Assembly: GCA_031178805.1 (NCBI GenBank)
Contig: JAPSIJ010000003.1
Coordinates: 12,480 to 30,665, forward strand
DNA length: 18,186 nt
Source of the DNA: Cellulomonas sp.
Lineage (GTDB): Bacteria; Actinomycetota; Actinomycetes; Actinomycetales; Cellulomonadaceae
Direction of reading: 5' to 3'
Under the pieces are notes generated by a model, which was given only the letters and a program-made list of their open reading frames with translations, was not told the DNA's origin and searched no databases. The stretch's first letter is position 1, and the number at the start of each line of letters is the position of its first letter. The translations under genes were made by a program, and so were the position numbers. Positions 6,821-13,764 of the stretch are shown here, piece after piece.

Positions 6821-8040
6821 CCGCGGTCGCGGCCCGGCCGCTGCGCGTGGGCATCGTCTGCCCGTACTCGTTCGACGTCCCCGGGGGCGTGCAGTTCCAC
6901 GTCCGCGACCTCGCGGAGGCGCTGATCGAGCGCGGCCACAGCGTGTCCGTGCTCGCGCCGGCGGACGAGGACACCCCGATCCCGGAGTACATGACCTCGG
7001 CCGGGCGCGCGGTGCCCGTGCGGTACAACGGCGCGGTCGCCCGCCTGACCTTCGGCCCGCTGACCGCCGCGCGGGTGCGGCGGTGGCTGGAGGCCGGGCA
7101 GTTCGACGTGCTGCACCTGCACGAGCCGGTCACGCCGTCGCTGAGCATGCTGGCGCTGTGGATCGCCGACGGCCCCGTCGTCGCCACGTTCCACTCCTCG
7201 CTGGTCCGGTCGCGGTCGCTGCAGCTGGCCTACCCGCTGGTGCGGCAGTCGCTGGAGAAGATCAGCGCGCGGATCGCGGTGTCCGAGGACGCGCGGCGCA
7301 CGCTCGTCGAGCACCTCGGCGGCGACGCCGTGGTGATCCCGAACGGCGTCTACGTCGACGCGTTCGCGCGCGCCGGCACCGACCCGCGCTGGGTCGGCAC
7401 CCCGGAGGCGCCGACCGTGGTGTTCCTCGGCCGGCTGGACGAGCCCCGCAAGGGCCTGCCGGTGCTGCTCGAGGCGGTGCCCGCGGTCCGCCGTGCGGTG
7501 CCCGGGGTGCGGTTCCTCGTGGCCGGGCGCGGCGACACCGGCCCGGCGGAGGTGCGCGAGCTGCTGGGCGACGACGCGGACGCCGTGGAGTTCCTGGGCG
7601 GCATCACCGACGAGGAGAAGGCCCGGCTGCTGGCGTCCGCGGACGTGTACTGCGCGCCGCAGACCGGCGGCGAGTCGTTCGGCATCGTGCTGGTCGAGGC
7701 GATGAGCGCCGGCACCGCCGTCGTGGCCTCGGACCTGGGCGCGTTCCGCCGGGTGCTGGCCGACGGCGCCGCGGGCGTGCTGTTCCGCACCGGCGACCCG
7801 GCGGACCTGGCGCGCACGCTGGTCGACCTGCTGGGCGACCCGGACCGGCGGGCGCGGGTGGCCGCGGCGGGGGAGGCCGCCGTCGGCCGGTACGACTGGT
7901 CGTCGGTGACCCACGAGGTGCTCACCGTGTACGAGATGGCGGTCGAGGGCAGCGAGGCGCCCGTCGGCGAGGACCCGGTGTCCCTGCGCGGCGCCGCCCG
8001 CCGCCTCGACCTGCGCCGGCTGCGGGGTGACGACGGATGA
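6817..8040 (+). CDS. pimA: Phosphatidylinositol alpha-mannosyltransferase
   Basis: PimA moves mannose from GDP-mannose to the inositol 2-position of PI, giving PIM1, on the cytoplasmic side of the membrane. The 407-residue protein is a GT-B fold glycosyltransferase of family GT4. The N-terminal domain has DVPGGVQFHVRDL (residues 20-32) and the catalytic-site histidine H126 in ATFHSS. The C-terminal domain has the GDP-mannose site FLGRLDEPRKGL (R206, K212) and the E-x7-E pair E286/E294 in GGESFGIVLVEAM. The GTG start overlaps the patA stop by four bases and the stop overlaps the next gene by four. Gene order pgsA, patA, pimA equals that of mycobacteria, so the family assignment is firm. Confidence 0.95.
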   Translation: MTAVAARPLRVGIVCPYSFDVPGGVQFHVRDLAEALIERGHSVSVLAPADEDTPIPEYMTSAGRAVPVRYNGAVARLTFGPLTAARVRRWLEAGQFDVLHLHEPVTPSLSMLALWIADGPVVATFHSSLVRSRSLQLAYPLVRQSLEKISARIAVSEDARRTLVEHLGGDAVVIPNGVYVDAFARAGTDPRWVGTPEAPTVVFLGRLDEPRKGLPVLLEAVPAVRRAVPGVRFLVAGRGDTGPAEVRELLGDDADAVEFLGGITDEEKARLLASADVYCAPQTGGESFGIVLVEAMSAGTAVVASDLGAFRRVLADGAAGVLFRTGDPADLARTLVDLLGDPDRRARVAAAGEAAVGRYDWSSVTHEVLTVYEMAVEGSEAPVGEDPVSLRGAARRLDLRRLRGDDG

Positions 8041-8666
8041 GCTGGTCGGAGACCGCGGTCGTGGTGGTCGCGGTCGCGCTGCTGGTGCTGTGGTGGTCCT
8101 GGGTGGCCGCCTCCCGCATCGACCGGCTGCACCGCAAGGTCGCCGCGTCGCGCGCGGTGGTCGACACCCAGCTGCTCCGGCGCGCGTCCGCGGCGTCCAC
8201 GCTGGCCGCGTCCGGCGTGCTGGACCCGGTCAGCTCGGTGCTCGTCGGCGAGGCGTCCTGGGCGTCGATCGCCGCGGGCTCGCCGCAGACCCAGGGCATG
8301 GCCCGGCTGCCGGACGAGCTGGGCGGCGCCGACCGCCCGGGGACCGCGTCCGGGGACCGCGGCCTGGTGGAGAGCGAGCTGTCGGCGACGCTGCGCGAGG
8401 CGCTGGCGGACGCGGACGAGGTCGCCGCGCTGCGCGAGGAGCCGGGCGCCGACGAGCTGCTCGACGCCCTCGCCGACGCCTGGTACCGGGTGCAGCTGGC
8501 GCGGCGGTTCCACAACGAGGCGGTCGCGCAGGCGCAGCGGATGCGGCGCGGCTGGGCCGTGCGCACGCTGCGCCTGGCCGGCCGGGCGCCGATGCCGCAG
8601 ACCCTGGAGCTCGACGACGCCTGGCCGCCCGCGCTCGGCCGGCCCGGCCGCCCGCCGGCGTCCTGA
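8037..8666 (+). CDS. Membrane-anchored LemA-like protein, function unknown
   Basis: The function is not known. The 209-residue protein has one N-terminal hydrophobic segment (about residues 5-24) followed by a helical, charged domain. Two stretches resemble LemA proteins: the helix RLHRKVAASRAVVDTQLLRRA (about 30-50, like the LemA helix with a conserved RR) and LARRFHNEAVAQAQRM (about 154-169, like the LemA AR-x-x-YN pattern, here A155, R156, N160). It is likely membrane-anchored with the helical part in the cytoplasm, as arginine-rich sequence follows the segment. The start is ATG at 8037, overlapping the pimA stop, so it is probably co-translated with the PIM genes. The LemA link is by pattern only. 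Confidence 0.8.
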   Translation: MSWSETAVVVVAVALLVLWWSWVAASRIDRLHRKVAASRAVVDTQLLRRASAASTLAASGVLDPVSSVLVGEASWASIAAGSPQTQGMARLPDELGGADRPGTASGDRGLVESELSATLREALADADEVAALREEPGADELLDALADAWYRVQLARRFHNEAVAQAQRMRRGWAVRTLRLAGRAPMPQTLELDDAWPPALGRPGRPPAS

Positions 8667-8689
8667 CCGTCGCCGCGCGCGACTACGAT
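8663..8689 (+). promoter_or_regulatory. Candidate promoter of pdxS
   Basis: CTGACC (8663-8668, near TTGACA) and TACGAT (8684-8689, TAnnnT form) are 15 bases apart, which is a little short. The -35 overlaps the stop of the LemA-like gene. The start would be near 8696, giving a leader of about 42 nt that could form a small GGTGG/CCACC hairpin (8694-8709) before the GAGGA ribosome site. Confidence 0.45.
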
Positions 8690-8737
8690 GGGCGGTGGAA
8701 CCTCCCACCCCTTTCGTCGAACTGCGAGGACCAGTCA

Positions 8738-9661
8738 GTGACCAGCGACACCAGCCAGCCCAGCACCGCCGCCGACGTGCCCGCGGTCGGCACCGCCCGC
8801 GTCAAGCGCGGCATGGCGGAGATGCTCAAGGGCGGCGTGATCATGGACGTCGTCACGGCCGAGCAGGCCAAGATCGCCGAGGACGCCGGCGCGGTCGCGG
8901 TCATGGCCCTCGAGCGGGTGCCCGCCGACATCCGCGCCCAGGGCGGCGTGGCCCGGATGAGCGACCCCGACCTGATCGACGCGATCGTCAGCACCGTCTC
9001 CATCCCGGTGATGGCCAAGGCCCGCATCGGCCACTTCGTCGAGGCGCAGGTGCTGCAGAGCCTGGGCGTGGACTACGTGGACGAGTCCGAGGTGCTCACC
9101 CCGGCCGACTACGCGCACCACATCGACAAGTGGCAGTTCACGGTGCCGTTCGTCTGCGGCGCGACCAACCTGGGCGAGGCCCTGCGCCGGATCACCGAGG
9201 GCGCGGCGATGATCCGCTCCAAGGGCGAGGCCGGCACCGGTGACGTCTCGAACGCCACCACGCACATGCGCACCATCCGCGACGAGATCCGCCGCCTGTC
9301 CTCGCTGCCCGAGGACGAGCTGTTCCTCGCCGCCAAGGAGCTGCAGGCGCCGTACGACCTCGTGGTCGAGGTGGCGCGCGCCGGCAAGCTGCCCGTCGTG
9401 CTGTTCACCGCGGGCGGCATCGCCACCCCGGCGGACGCCGCGATGATGCGCCAGCTCGGCGCGGAGGGCGTGTTCGTCGGCTCGGGCATCTTCAAGTCCG
9501 GCAACCCGGCCGAGCGCGCCGCCGCGATCGTCAAGGCGACGACGTTCTACGACGACCCCGACGTGATCGCGAAGGTCTCCCGCGGCCTCGGCGAGGCGAT
9601 GGTCGGCATCAACGTGGACGACGTCCCGGTGCCGCACCGCCTGGCCGAGCGCGGCTGGTGA
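8738..9661 (+). CDS. pdxS: Pyridoxal 5'-phosphate synthase, lyase subunit PdxS
   Basis: PdxS makes PLP from ribose 5-phosphate, glyceraldehyde 3-phosphate and ammonia that is channelled from the PdxT glutaminase; twelve of each form the complex. The 307-residue (beta/alpha)8 barrel protein is highly conserved: D37 in GGVIMDVV, the ribose-binding lysine K94 in VMAKARIGH, K162 in IRSKGEAGTGDV, and the phosphate-binding FTAGGIATPADA and VFVGSGIFKS loops. The GTG start at 8738 has GAGGA at 8726-8730, and the first 20 residues before RVKRGMAEMLKGGVIMD are a variable tail. Its partner pdxT is about 1.9 kb downstream, with two genes between. The stop overlaps a Nudix reading frame by four bases. Confidence 0.98.
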   Translation: MTSDTSQPSTAADVPAVGTARVKRGMAEMLKGGVIMDVVTAEQAKIAEDAGAVAVMALERVPADIRAQGGVARMSDPDLIDAIVSTVSIPVMAKARIGHFVEAQVLQSLGVDYVDESEVLTPADYAHHIDKWQFTVPFVCGATNLGEALRRITEGAAMIRSKGEAGTGDVSNATTHMRTIRDEIRRLSSLPEDELFLAAKELQAPYDLVVEVARAGKLPVVLFTAGGIATPADAAMMRQLGAEGVFVGSGIFKSGNPAERAAAIVKATTFYDDPDVIAKVSRGLGEAMVGINVDDVPVPHRLAERGW

Positions 9662-10269
9662 CCCTCCCGCAGCCGGCCGACGGCCCGCCGACCCCCGCGG
9701 GGGACGGCGGGCCGTCGTCGTCGGGCGCCTCGGCGCTGGGCCCGGACTGGGTGCTGGGCGACGACGGGCTGCGGTTCCGGCGCGCCGCCCGGGTGCTGCT
9801 GCTCGACGCCGAGGACCGGCTGCTGCTGGTGCGCGGGCACGACGCCGACCAGCCCGAGCGGTCGTGGTGGTTCACCGTGGGCGGCGGCATGGACCCGGGG
9901 GAGGACGAGCGCGCGGCCGCGCTGCGCGAGCTGCGCGAGGAGACGGGCCTGGTGCTCGACGCCGACGCCCTCGTCGGCCCGGTGCTGACCCGCTCGGCGG
10001 TGTTCGACTTCTTCGCCGAGCGCTGCCGGCAGGAGGAGACCTTCTTCCTGGCGCGCGTCGCCGGCGCGCTGGACACCGACGCGGTCGCCCGGGACGGGTG
10101 GACCGACGTCGAGCTCGACCTGCTCGACGAGCTGCGCTGGTGGCACCTCGACGACCTGGCGCACGAGACCCGGGAGGTGTTCCCGGAGGGGCTCGCGGAC
10201 CTGGTCCGGCCGCTGCTCGGGGGGTGGGACGGGGTGACCCGGCACCTGGGGGAGCAGCTCGACCGCTGA
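9658..10269 (+). CDS. Nudix hydrolase
   Basis: Nudix enzymes cleave nucleoside diphosphates linked to another group; the substrate here is unknown. The Nudix box is complete: GGMDPGEDERAAALRELREE, with G76, E82, R90, E91, E94, E95 and G97, expected to bind Mg. The domain runs from about residue 38 (LRFRRAARVLLLD) to 165. The listed start, GTG at 9658, overlaps the pdxS stop and gives 203 residues. However, the first ~30 residues are low in complexity, and a strong palindrome (9679-9716) occupies codons 8-20. A later start, for example GTG at 9751, would give about 172 residues and still keep the whole domain. A link to PLP metabolism is only positional. Confidence 0.88.
   Translation: MTLPQPADGPPTPAGDGGPSSSGASALGPDWVLGDDGLRFRRAARVLLLDAEDRLLLVRGHDADQPERSWWFTVGGGMDPGEDERAAALRELREETGLVLDADALVGPVLTRSAVFDFFAERCRQEETFFLARVAGALDTDAVARDGWTDVELDLLDELRWWHLDDLAHETREVFPEGLADLVRPLLGGWDGVTRHLGEQLDR
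9679..9716 (+). terminator. Strong imperfect palindrome just after pdxS
   Basis: GACGGCCCGCCG (9679-9690) pairs perfectly with CGGCGGGCCGTC (9705-9716), an A-A mismatch follows, and then CCCCC pairs with GGGGG around a GC centre. The hairpin begins 18 bases after the pdxS stop, where a terminator or mRNA-stabilising structure would be expected, but it lies within the overlapping Nudix reading frame. No T-run follows. Confidence 0.5.
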
Positions 10270-10309
10270 TTTCCGTACCGGGGAGTAACTTCCGGGCTCC
10301 GAACTCGGA

Positions 10310-10315
10310 TAGGGT
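10310..10315 (+). promoter_or_regulatory. -10-like element before the aminotransferase
   Basis: TAGGGT fits TAnnnT and lies six bases before the GTG start at 10322, so a transcript could begin at the start codon itself (leaderless). The AGGG inside it could instead act as a weak ribosome site. No clear -35 is visible; the 52-base gap also contains GGGGAGTAACTTCCGGG, which I cannot assign. Confidence 0.35.
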
Positions 10316-10321
10316 GCGCCG

Positions 10322-11524
10322 GTGCCCACCTCGACGTCGCCCGCCACCCGCATCCACCGCAGCGGCATCCGCACGCTGATGGAGCTCGCCATGCGCGACC
10401 CCGAGGCGATCCGGCTGGAGATCGGCGAGCCCGACGTGCCGACCCCGGCGCACGTGGTCGCCGCCGCCGGCCGGGACGCCGCCGCGGGGCACACCGGGTA
10501 CACGTCGAGCACCGGCACGCCGGAGCTGCGCGCCGCGCTGGCCGAGAAGGTGCGCCGGGTGAACGGGCTCGACGTCACCGCCGCGGACGTCGTCGTCACG
10601 CACGGGGCGATGCACGGCCTCGCGATGGCGATCACGGCGCTCGCCGGGCCGGGGGACCAGGTCCTGCTGCCGGACCCGGAGTTCCCGAACTGGCGGATGG
10701 CGGCCGTGGCCGCGGGCGTGGACGTCGCGACCTACCCGGCGCACGCCGCGCACGGCTTCGTGCCGGCGCTGGCGGACATCGAGGCCGCGATCACGTCGGC
10801 CACCCGCGCGGTCGTGGTGTGCTCGCCGAACAACCCGACCGGCGCGATGTACCCGCCGGAGCTGCTCGCGGGCGTCGTCGAGCTCGCGCGCCGGCACGAC
10901 CTGTGGGTGCTGTCCGACGAGTGCTACGAGGCGATCACCTTCGACGCCCCGCACGTCAGCCCGGCGACGTTCGACACCGACGGCCGGGTCGTCACGTTCT
11001 TCAGCTTCTCCAAGACCTACGCGATGACCGGCTGGCGGCTCGGCTACGTGGTGGCCCGCGACCCGGGCGTGGTCGACCTGCTCGGCCAGGTCGCCGAGGC
11101 CACCGTCGCGTGCCCCTCCTCGGTCAGCCAGCGCGCGGCCCTGGCCGCGGTCACCGGGCCGCAGGACGACGTGGTCGCCGCCGTGGCGTCCTACCGGGAG
11201 CGCCGGGACGCCGCCACCGCGCTGCTCACCGCGCGCGGCGTGCCGTCGGTGCGGCCGGCCGGCGCCTTCTACCTCATGGTCGACGTGTCCGCGGCGACCA
11301 CCGACTCCGAGGCGTTCGCGCTGCGGCTGCTGGACGAGCGGCACGTCGCGGTGTCGCCGGGCAGCGCGTTCGGCGCGGCCGGCGAGGGCATGGTCCGCGT
11401 GTCGCTCGCGGCCGAGCGGTCCGCGCTGCTCGAGGGGCTGGGCCGGCTGGCCGACCTGGTCGCCGACTGGGAGGACGTCGAGGTCCCGGCGGTCGCCGCG
11501 CGGGCCGTCGCCGCCGATTCGTAG
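10322..11524 (+). CDS. PLP-dependent aminotransferase class I/II
   Basis: This is a fold-type I aminotransferase that moves amino groups between amino and keto acids; the substrate is not clear. The 400-residue protein has the N-terminal IRLEIGEPDVPTP segment, Y60 in GYTSSTG, the SPNNPTGA motif (N171), D199 in LSDECYE which holds the pyridine nitrogen, the PLP lysine K231 in SFSKTYAMTGWRLGY, and R359 in MVRVSLA for the substrate carboxylate. The GTG start at 10322 was chosen by fit with the family N-terminus. It has no N-terminal DNA-binding domain, so it is not a MocR/PdxR regulator. It lies between pdxS and pdxT, genes for its own cofactor, and its stop overlaps the likely pdxT -10. Confidence 0.92.
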   Translation: MPTSTSPATRIHRSGIRTLMELAMRDPEAIRLEIGEPDVPTPAHVVAAAGRDAAAGHTGYTSSTGTPELRAALAEKVRRVNGLDVTAADVVVTHGAMHGLAMAITALAGPGDQVLLPDPEFPNWRMAAVAAGVDVATYPAHAAHGFVPALADIEAAITSATRAVVVCSPNNPTGAMYPPELLAGVVELARRHDLWVLSDECYEAITFDAPHVSPATFDTDGRVVTFFSFSKTYAMTGWRLGYVVARDPGVVDLLGQVAEATVACPSSVSQRAALAAVTGPQDDVVAAVASYRERRDAATALLTARGVPSVRPAGAFYLMVDVSAATTDSEAFALRLLDERHVAVSPGSAFGAAGEGMVRVSLAAERSALLEGLGRLADLVADWEDVEVPAVAARAVAADS

Positions 11525-11527
11525 GAT
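11522..11527 (+). promoter_or_regulatory. -10-like element before pdxT
   Basis: TAGGAT shares its first three bases with the aminotransferase stop codon and lies six bases before the pdxT GTG at 11534. That spacing would give a leaderless pdxT mRNA. The internal AGGA could instead be a weak ribosome site seven bases from the start; the two readings cannot be separated by sequence. Confidence 0.4.
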
Positions 11528-11533
11528 GAGCGG

Positions 11534-12151
11534 GTGACGACCACCCCCACGATCGGTGTCCTCGCCCTGCAGGGCGACGTCCGCGAGCACCTGGCCGCGC
11601 TGCGCGCCAGCGGTGCCGACGCGGTCCCCGTCCGCCGCGAGTCCGAGCTGGACGCCGTCGACGGCCTGGTGCTGCCCGGCGGCGAGTCCACCACCATCGA
11701 CAAGCTGCTGCGCGCGTTCGACCTGGACGGCCCGGTGCGCGAGCGCCTCGCCGGCGGGATGCCCGCGTACGGGTCCTGCGCCGGGATGATCCTGCTCGCG
11801 GACCGGATCGTCGGCGGGGTGGACGGCCAGCGGACCCTCGGCGGGATGGACGTCACCGTCCGCCGCAACGCCTTCGGGCGCCAGGTCGACTCGTTCGAGA
11901 CCGACCTGCGGATCGACGGCGTCCCGGAGACGGACGAGGACCCGGTGCACGCCGTGTTCATCCGCGCGCCGTGGGTCGACGAGCTCGGCCCGGCCGCCAC
12001 GGCCCTGGCCCGCGTGGAGTCGGGGCCCGCCGCCGGTAGGATCGTCGCGGTGCGGCAGGGCCCGCTGCTCGCCACGTCCTTCCACCCGGAGGTGACGGGG
12101 GACACGCGGGTGCACCGGCTGTTCGTCGAGATGGTCCGCGACGCCACCTGA
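11534..12151 (+). CDS. pdxT: Pyridoxal 5'-phosphate synthase, glutaminase subunit PdxT
   Basis: PdxT hydrolyses glutamine and passes the ammonia to PdxS for PLP synthesis. The 205-residue protein is a class I glutamine amidotransferase of the SNO/PdxT type. It has IGVLALQGDVREH at the start, the PGGEST oxyanion and glutamine-binding loop (49-53), the nucleophile C82 in GSCAGM, the NAFGRQVDSFE segment (112-122), and the H184/E186 pair in SFHPE that completes the triad. The GTG start at 11534 is nine bases after the aminotransferase stop. Bacillus has pdxS and pdxT adjacent; here they are split by two genes but read in the same direction, and a hairpin follows the gene. Confidence 0.97.
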   Translation: MTTTPTIGVLALQGDVREHLAALRASGADAVPVRRESELDAVDGLVLPGGESTTIDKLLRAFDLDGPVRERLAGGMPAYGSCAGMILLADRIVGGVDGQRTLGGMDVTVRRNAFGRQVDSFETDLRIDGVPETDEDPVHAVFIRAPWVDELGPAATALARVESGPAAGRIVAVRQGPLLATSFHPEVTGDTRVHRLFVEMVRDAT

Positions 12152-12161
12152 GCGCGTGCAC

Positions 12162-12181
12162 CGCGGCGGGGTCCCGCCGCG
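12162..12181 (+). terminator. Hairpin after pdxT
   Basis: CGCGGCGGG (12162-12170) and CCCGCCGCG (12173-12181) form a perfect 9-bp stem with a tiny loop, ten bases after the pdxT stop. There is no T-run. It may end or pause the pdxT transcript before yebC; in this GC-rich gap chance is also possible. Confidence 0.4.
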
Positions 12182-12234
12182 TCGCGCGGCCGGGGCCCGC
12201 GCGCCGAGACGCTGGAACGAGAGGGTACGAAGCG

Positions 12235-12990
12235 ATGTCGGGTCACTCCAAGTGGGCCACCACGAAGCACAAGAAGGCCGTGATCGACGCGAAGCGCGGC
12301 AAGCTCTTCGCGAAGCTGATCAAGAACATCGAGGTGGCCGCCCGCACGGGCGGCGGTGACCCCGCGGGCAACCCGACGCTGTTCGACGCCATCCAGAAGG
12401 CCAAGAAGACGTCGGTCCCGAACGACAACATCGAGCGCGCGGTCAAGCGCGGCTCCGGCGCCGAGGCCGGTGGCGCGGACTACCAGACGATCATGTACGA
12501 GGGCTACGGCCCCGGCGGCATCGCCGTCCTGGTCGAGTGCCTCACCGACAACCGGAACCGCGCCGCCGCGGACGTCCGCGTCGCGTTCACCCGCAGCGGC
12601 GGCCAGATGGCCGACCCCGGCTCGGTGGCGTACCTGTTCTCCCGCAAGGGCGTCGTGATGGTCCCGAAGGAGGGCACCACCGAGGACGACGTGATGCTCA
12701 CGGTGCTCGAGGCGGGCGCCGAGGAGGTCAACGACGCGGGCGACTCCTACGAGGTGCTGTCCGAGGCCACCGACCTGGTCGCCGTGCGCACGGCGCTGCA
12801 GGACGCCGGCATCGAGTACGACTCCGCGGACACCGTGTTCTACCCGGCCACGCAGATCGAGGTGGACGCCGAGGGCGCCCGCAAGATCCTCCGGCTGATC
12901 GACGCGCTCGAGGACTCGGACGACGTGCAGAACGTCTACGCGAACTTCGACGCCTCCGACGAGGTCATGGCGGAGCTCGAGGACGACTGA
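12235..12990 (+). CDS. yebC: YebC/PmpR (TACO1-like) family protein
   Basis: YebC proteins were first described as DNA-binding regulators, and later work on the family points to a role at the ribosome that helps translate proline-rich stretches. The 251-residue protein is a clear full-length member. It begins with the signature MSGHSKWATTKHKK, followed by RGKLFAKLIKNIEVAAR and PNDNIERAVKRG, then YEGYGPGGIAVLVECLTDNRNR, and has the usual acidic C-terminus (DVQNVYANFD). The start is ATG at 12235 with a moderate GAGAGGG about ten bases ahead. It lies just before ruvC, as in many bacteria. That conserved position once led to proposals of a link with recombination, but it may only reflect gene order. 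Confidence 0.96.
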   Translation: MSGHSKWATTKHKKAVIDAKRGKLFAKLIKNIEVAARTGGGDPAGNPTLFDAIQKAKKTSVPNDNIERAVKRGSGAEAGGADYQTIMYEGYGPGGIAVLVECLTDNRNRAAADVRVAFTRSGGQMADPGSVAYLFSRKGVVMVPKEGTTEDDVMLTVLEAGAEEVNDAGDSYEVLSEATDLVAVRTALQDAGIEYDSADTVFYPATQIEVDAEGARKILRLIDALEDSDDVQNVYANFDASDEVMAELEDD

Positions 12991-13010
12991 GCCCGCGCGC
13001 GCCGCGCCAC

Positions 13011-13048
13011 CCGACGCCCCGCCCGGCCCGTGCCGCGCGGGGCGTCGG
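13011..13048 (+). terminator. Hairpin after yebC
   Basis: A perfect 12-bp stem (13011-13022 with 13037-13048) encloses a 14-base loop that can fold further. It starts 20 bases after the yebC stop and ends 45 bases before ruvC, which fits a transcript end between the two genes. No T-run is present. Confidence 0.55.
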
Positions 13049-13092
13049 CGCGTCCGGGCCGGACCGGGGGCCCGGGCTGGGAGGATGGGCGC

Positions 13093-13662
13093 GTGCGCGT
13101 ACTCGGAGTGGACCCCGGCCTGACCCGCTGCGGGCTGGGCGTGGTCGACGGGCTGCCGGGCCGGCGGGTGCGGATGGTCGCGGTGGGCGTCGCGCAGAGC
13201 CCGCCGACCGACGACATCGACCAGCGGCTGCTGGTGATCGCCGCGCGGATCGACGACTGGCTCGAGGAGCACGCGCCCGACGCGCTCGCCGTCGAGCGGG
13301 TGTTCGCCCAGCACAACGTGCGCACCGTGATGGGCACCGCGCAGGTCGCCGGGATCGCGATGCTCGCGGCCGCCCGGCGCCGGATCCCGGTCGCGATGCA
13401 CACCCCGTCCGAGGTCAAGGCCGCCGTCACCGGCAACGGGCGCGCGGACAAGCCGCAGGTGCAGTCGATGGTCGCCCGGCTGCTCTCGCTCGACGAGCTG
13501 CCGAAGCCGGCCGACGCCGCGGACGCGCTCGCGCTGGCCATCTGCCACCTGTGGCGGCCCGCCGGCGCGGTCGGCGCCCCGCAGCGCGCCCCGGGGTCGA
13601 TGACGGCCGCGCAGCGGGCGTGGGCCGCGGCCGAGCAGGCGTCCCGCCGGGTGCGCGCCTGA
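13093..13662 (+). CDS. ruvC: Crossover junction endodeoxyribonuclease RuvC
   Basis: RuvC cuts four-way Holliday junctions symmetrically to finish homologous recombination, working with RuvAB. The 189-residue protein has the four catalytic acidic residues in the RNase-H-like fold: D7 in LGVDPGLTRCG, E68 in LAVERVF, and D141 and D144 in PADAADALALAICH. The FAQHNVRTVMGTAQVAG helix and the TPSEVKAAVTGNGRADKPQV segment are typical. The start is GTG at 13093 with a strong GGGAGGA at 13079-13085, about seven bases ahead. The last ~25 residues are a non-conserved Ala/Arg-rich tail. It is separated from ruvA by 139 bases that contain an SOS operator. Confidence 0.97.
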   Translation: MRVLGVDPGLTRCGLGVVDGLPGRRVRMVAVGVAQSPPTDDIDQRLLVIAARIDDWLEEHAPDALAVERVFAQHNVRTVMGTAQVAGIAMLAAARRRIPVAMHTPSEVKAAVTGNGRADKPQVQSMVARLLSLDELPKPADAADALALAICHLWRPAGAVGAPQRAPGSMTAAQRAWAAAEQASRRVRA

Positions 13663-13740
13663 CCCTCGGGCGTCCGGTCGTGCGTCGGGTCGCGCGTCCG
13701 GGCGCGGGTGCGGCGGCGTCCCGCGCCGCGCGCGTGTCGT

Positions 13741-13756
13741 TCGTACAGGTGTTCGG
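13741..13756 (+). promoter_or_regulatory. LexA (SOS) operator upstream of ruvA
   Basis: TCGTACAGGTGTTCGG matches the actinobacterial SOS box TCGAAC-N4-GTTCGA at 10 of the 12 half-site positions (5 of 6 on each side). It lies 46 bases before the ruvA start and overlaps the expected -35 of the promoter whose -10 is at 13765. This is where a LexA repressor would block ruvAB transcription until DNA damage. Confidence 0.75.
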
Positions 13757-13764
13757 CCCCGTGG

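Noticed and set aside
10270..10321. An operator (GGGGAGTAACTTCCGGG and the TTCCGGGCTCCGAA imperfect palindrome) before the aminotransferase
   Set aside because: Only five of seven positions pair and it matches no regulator motif I can name with confidence.
10322..11524. The aminotransferase as a MocR/PdxR-type regulator of pdxST
   Set aside because: These regulators have an N-terminal GntR-type winged helix; this protein starts directly with the aminotransferase domain.
13663..13740. GC-rich near-repeats (GGGCGTCCGG, GGTCGCGCGTCCGGG) after ruvC
   Set aside because: Short, imperfect and typical of GC-rich spacer; no clear hairpin or array.
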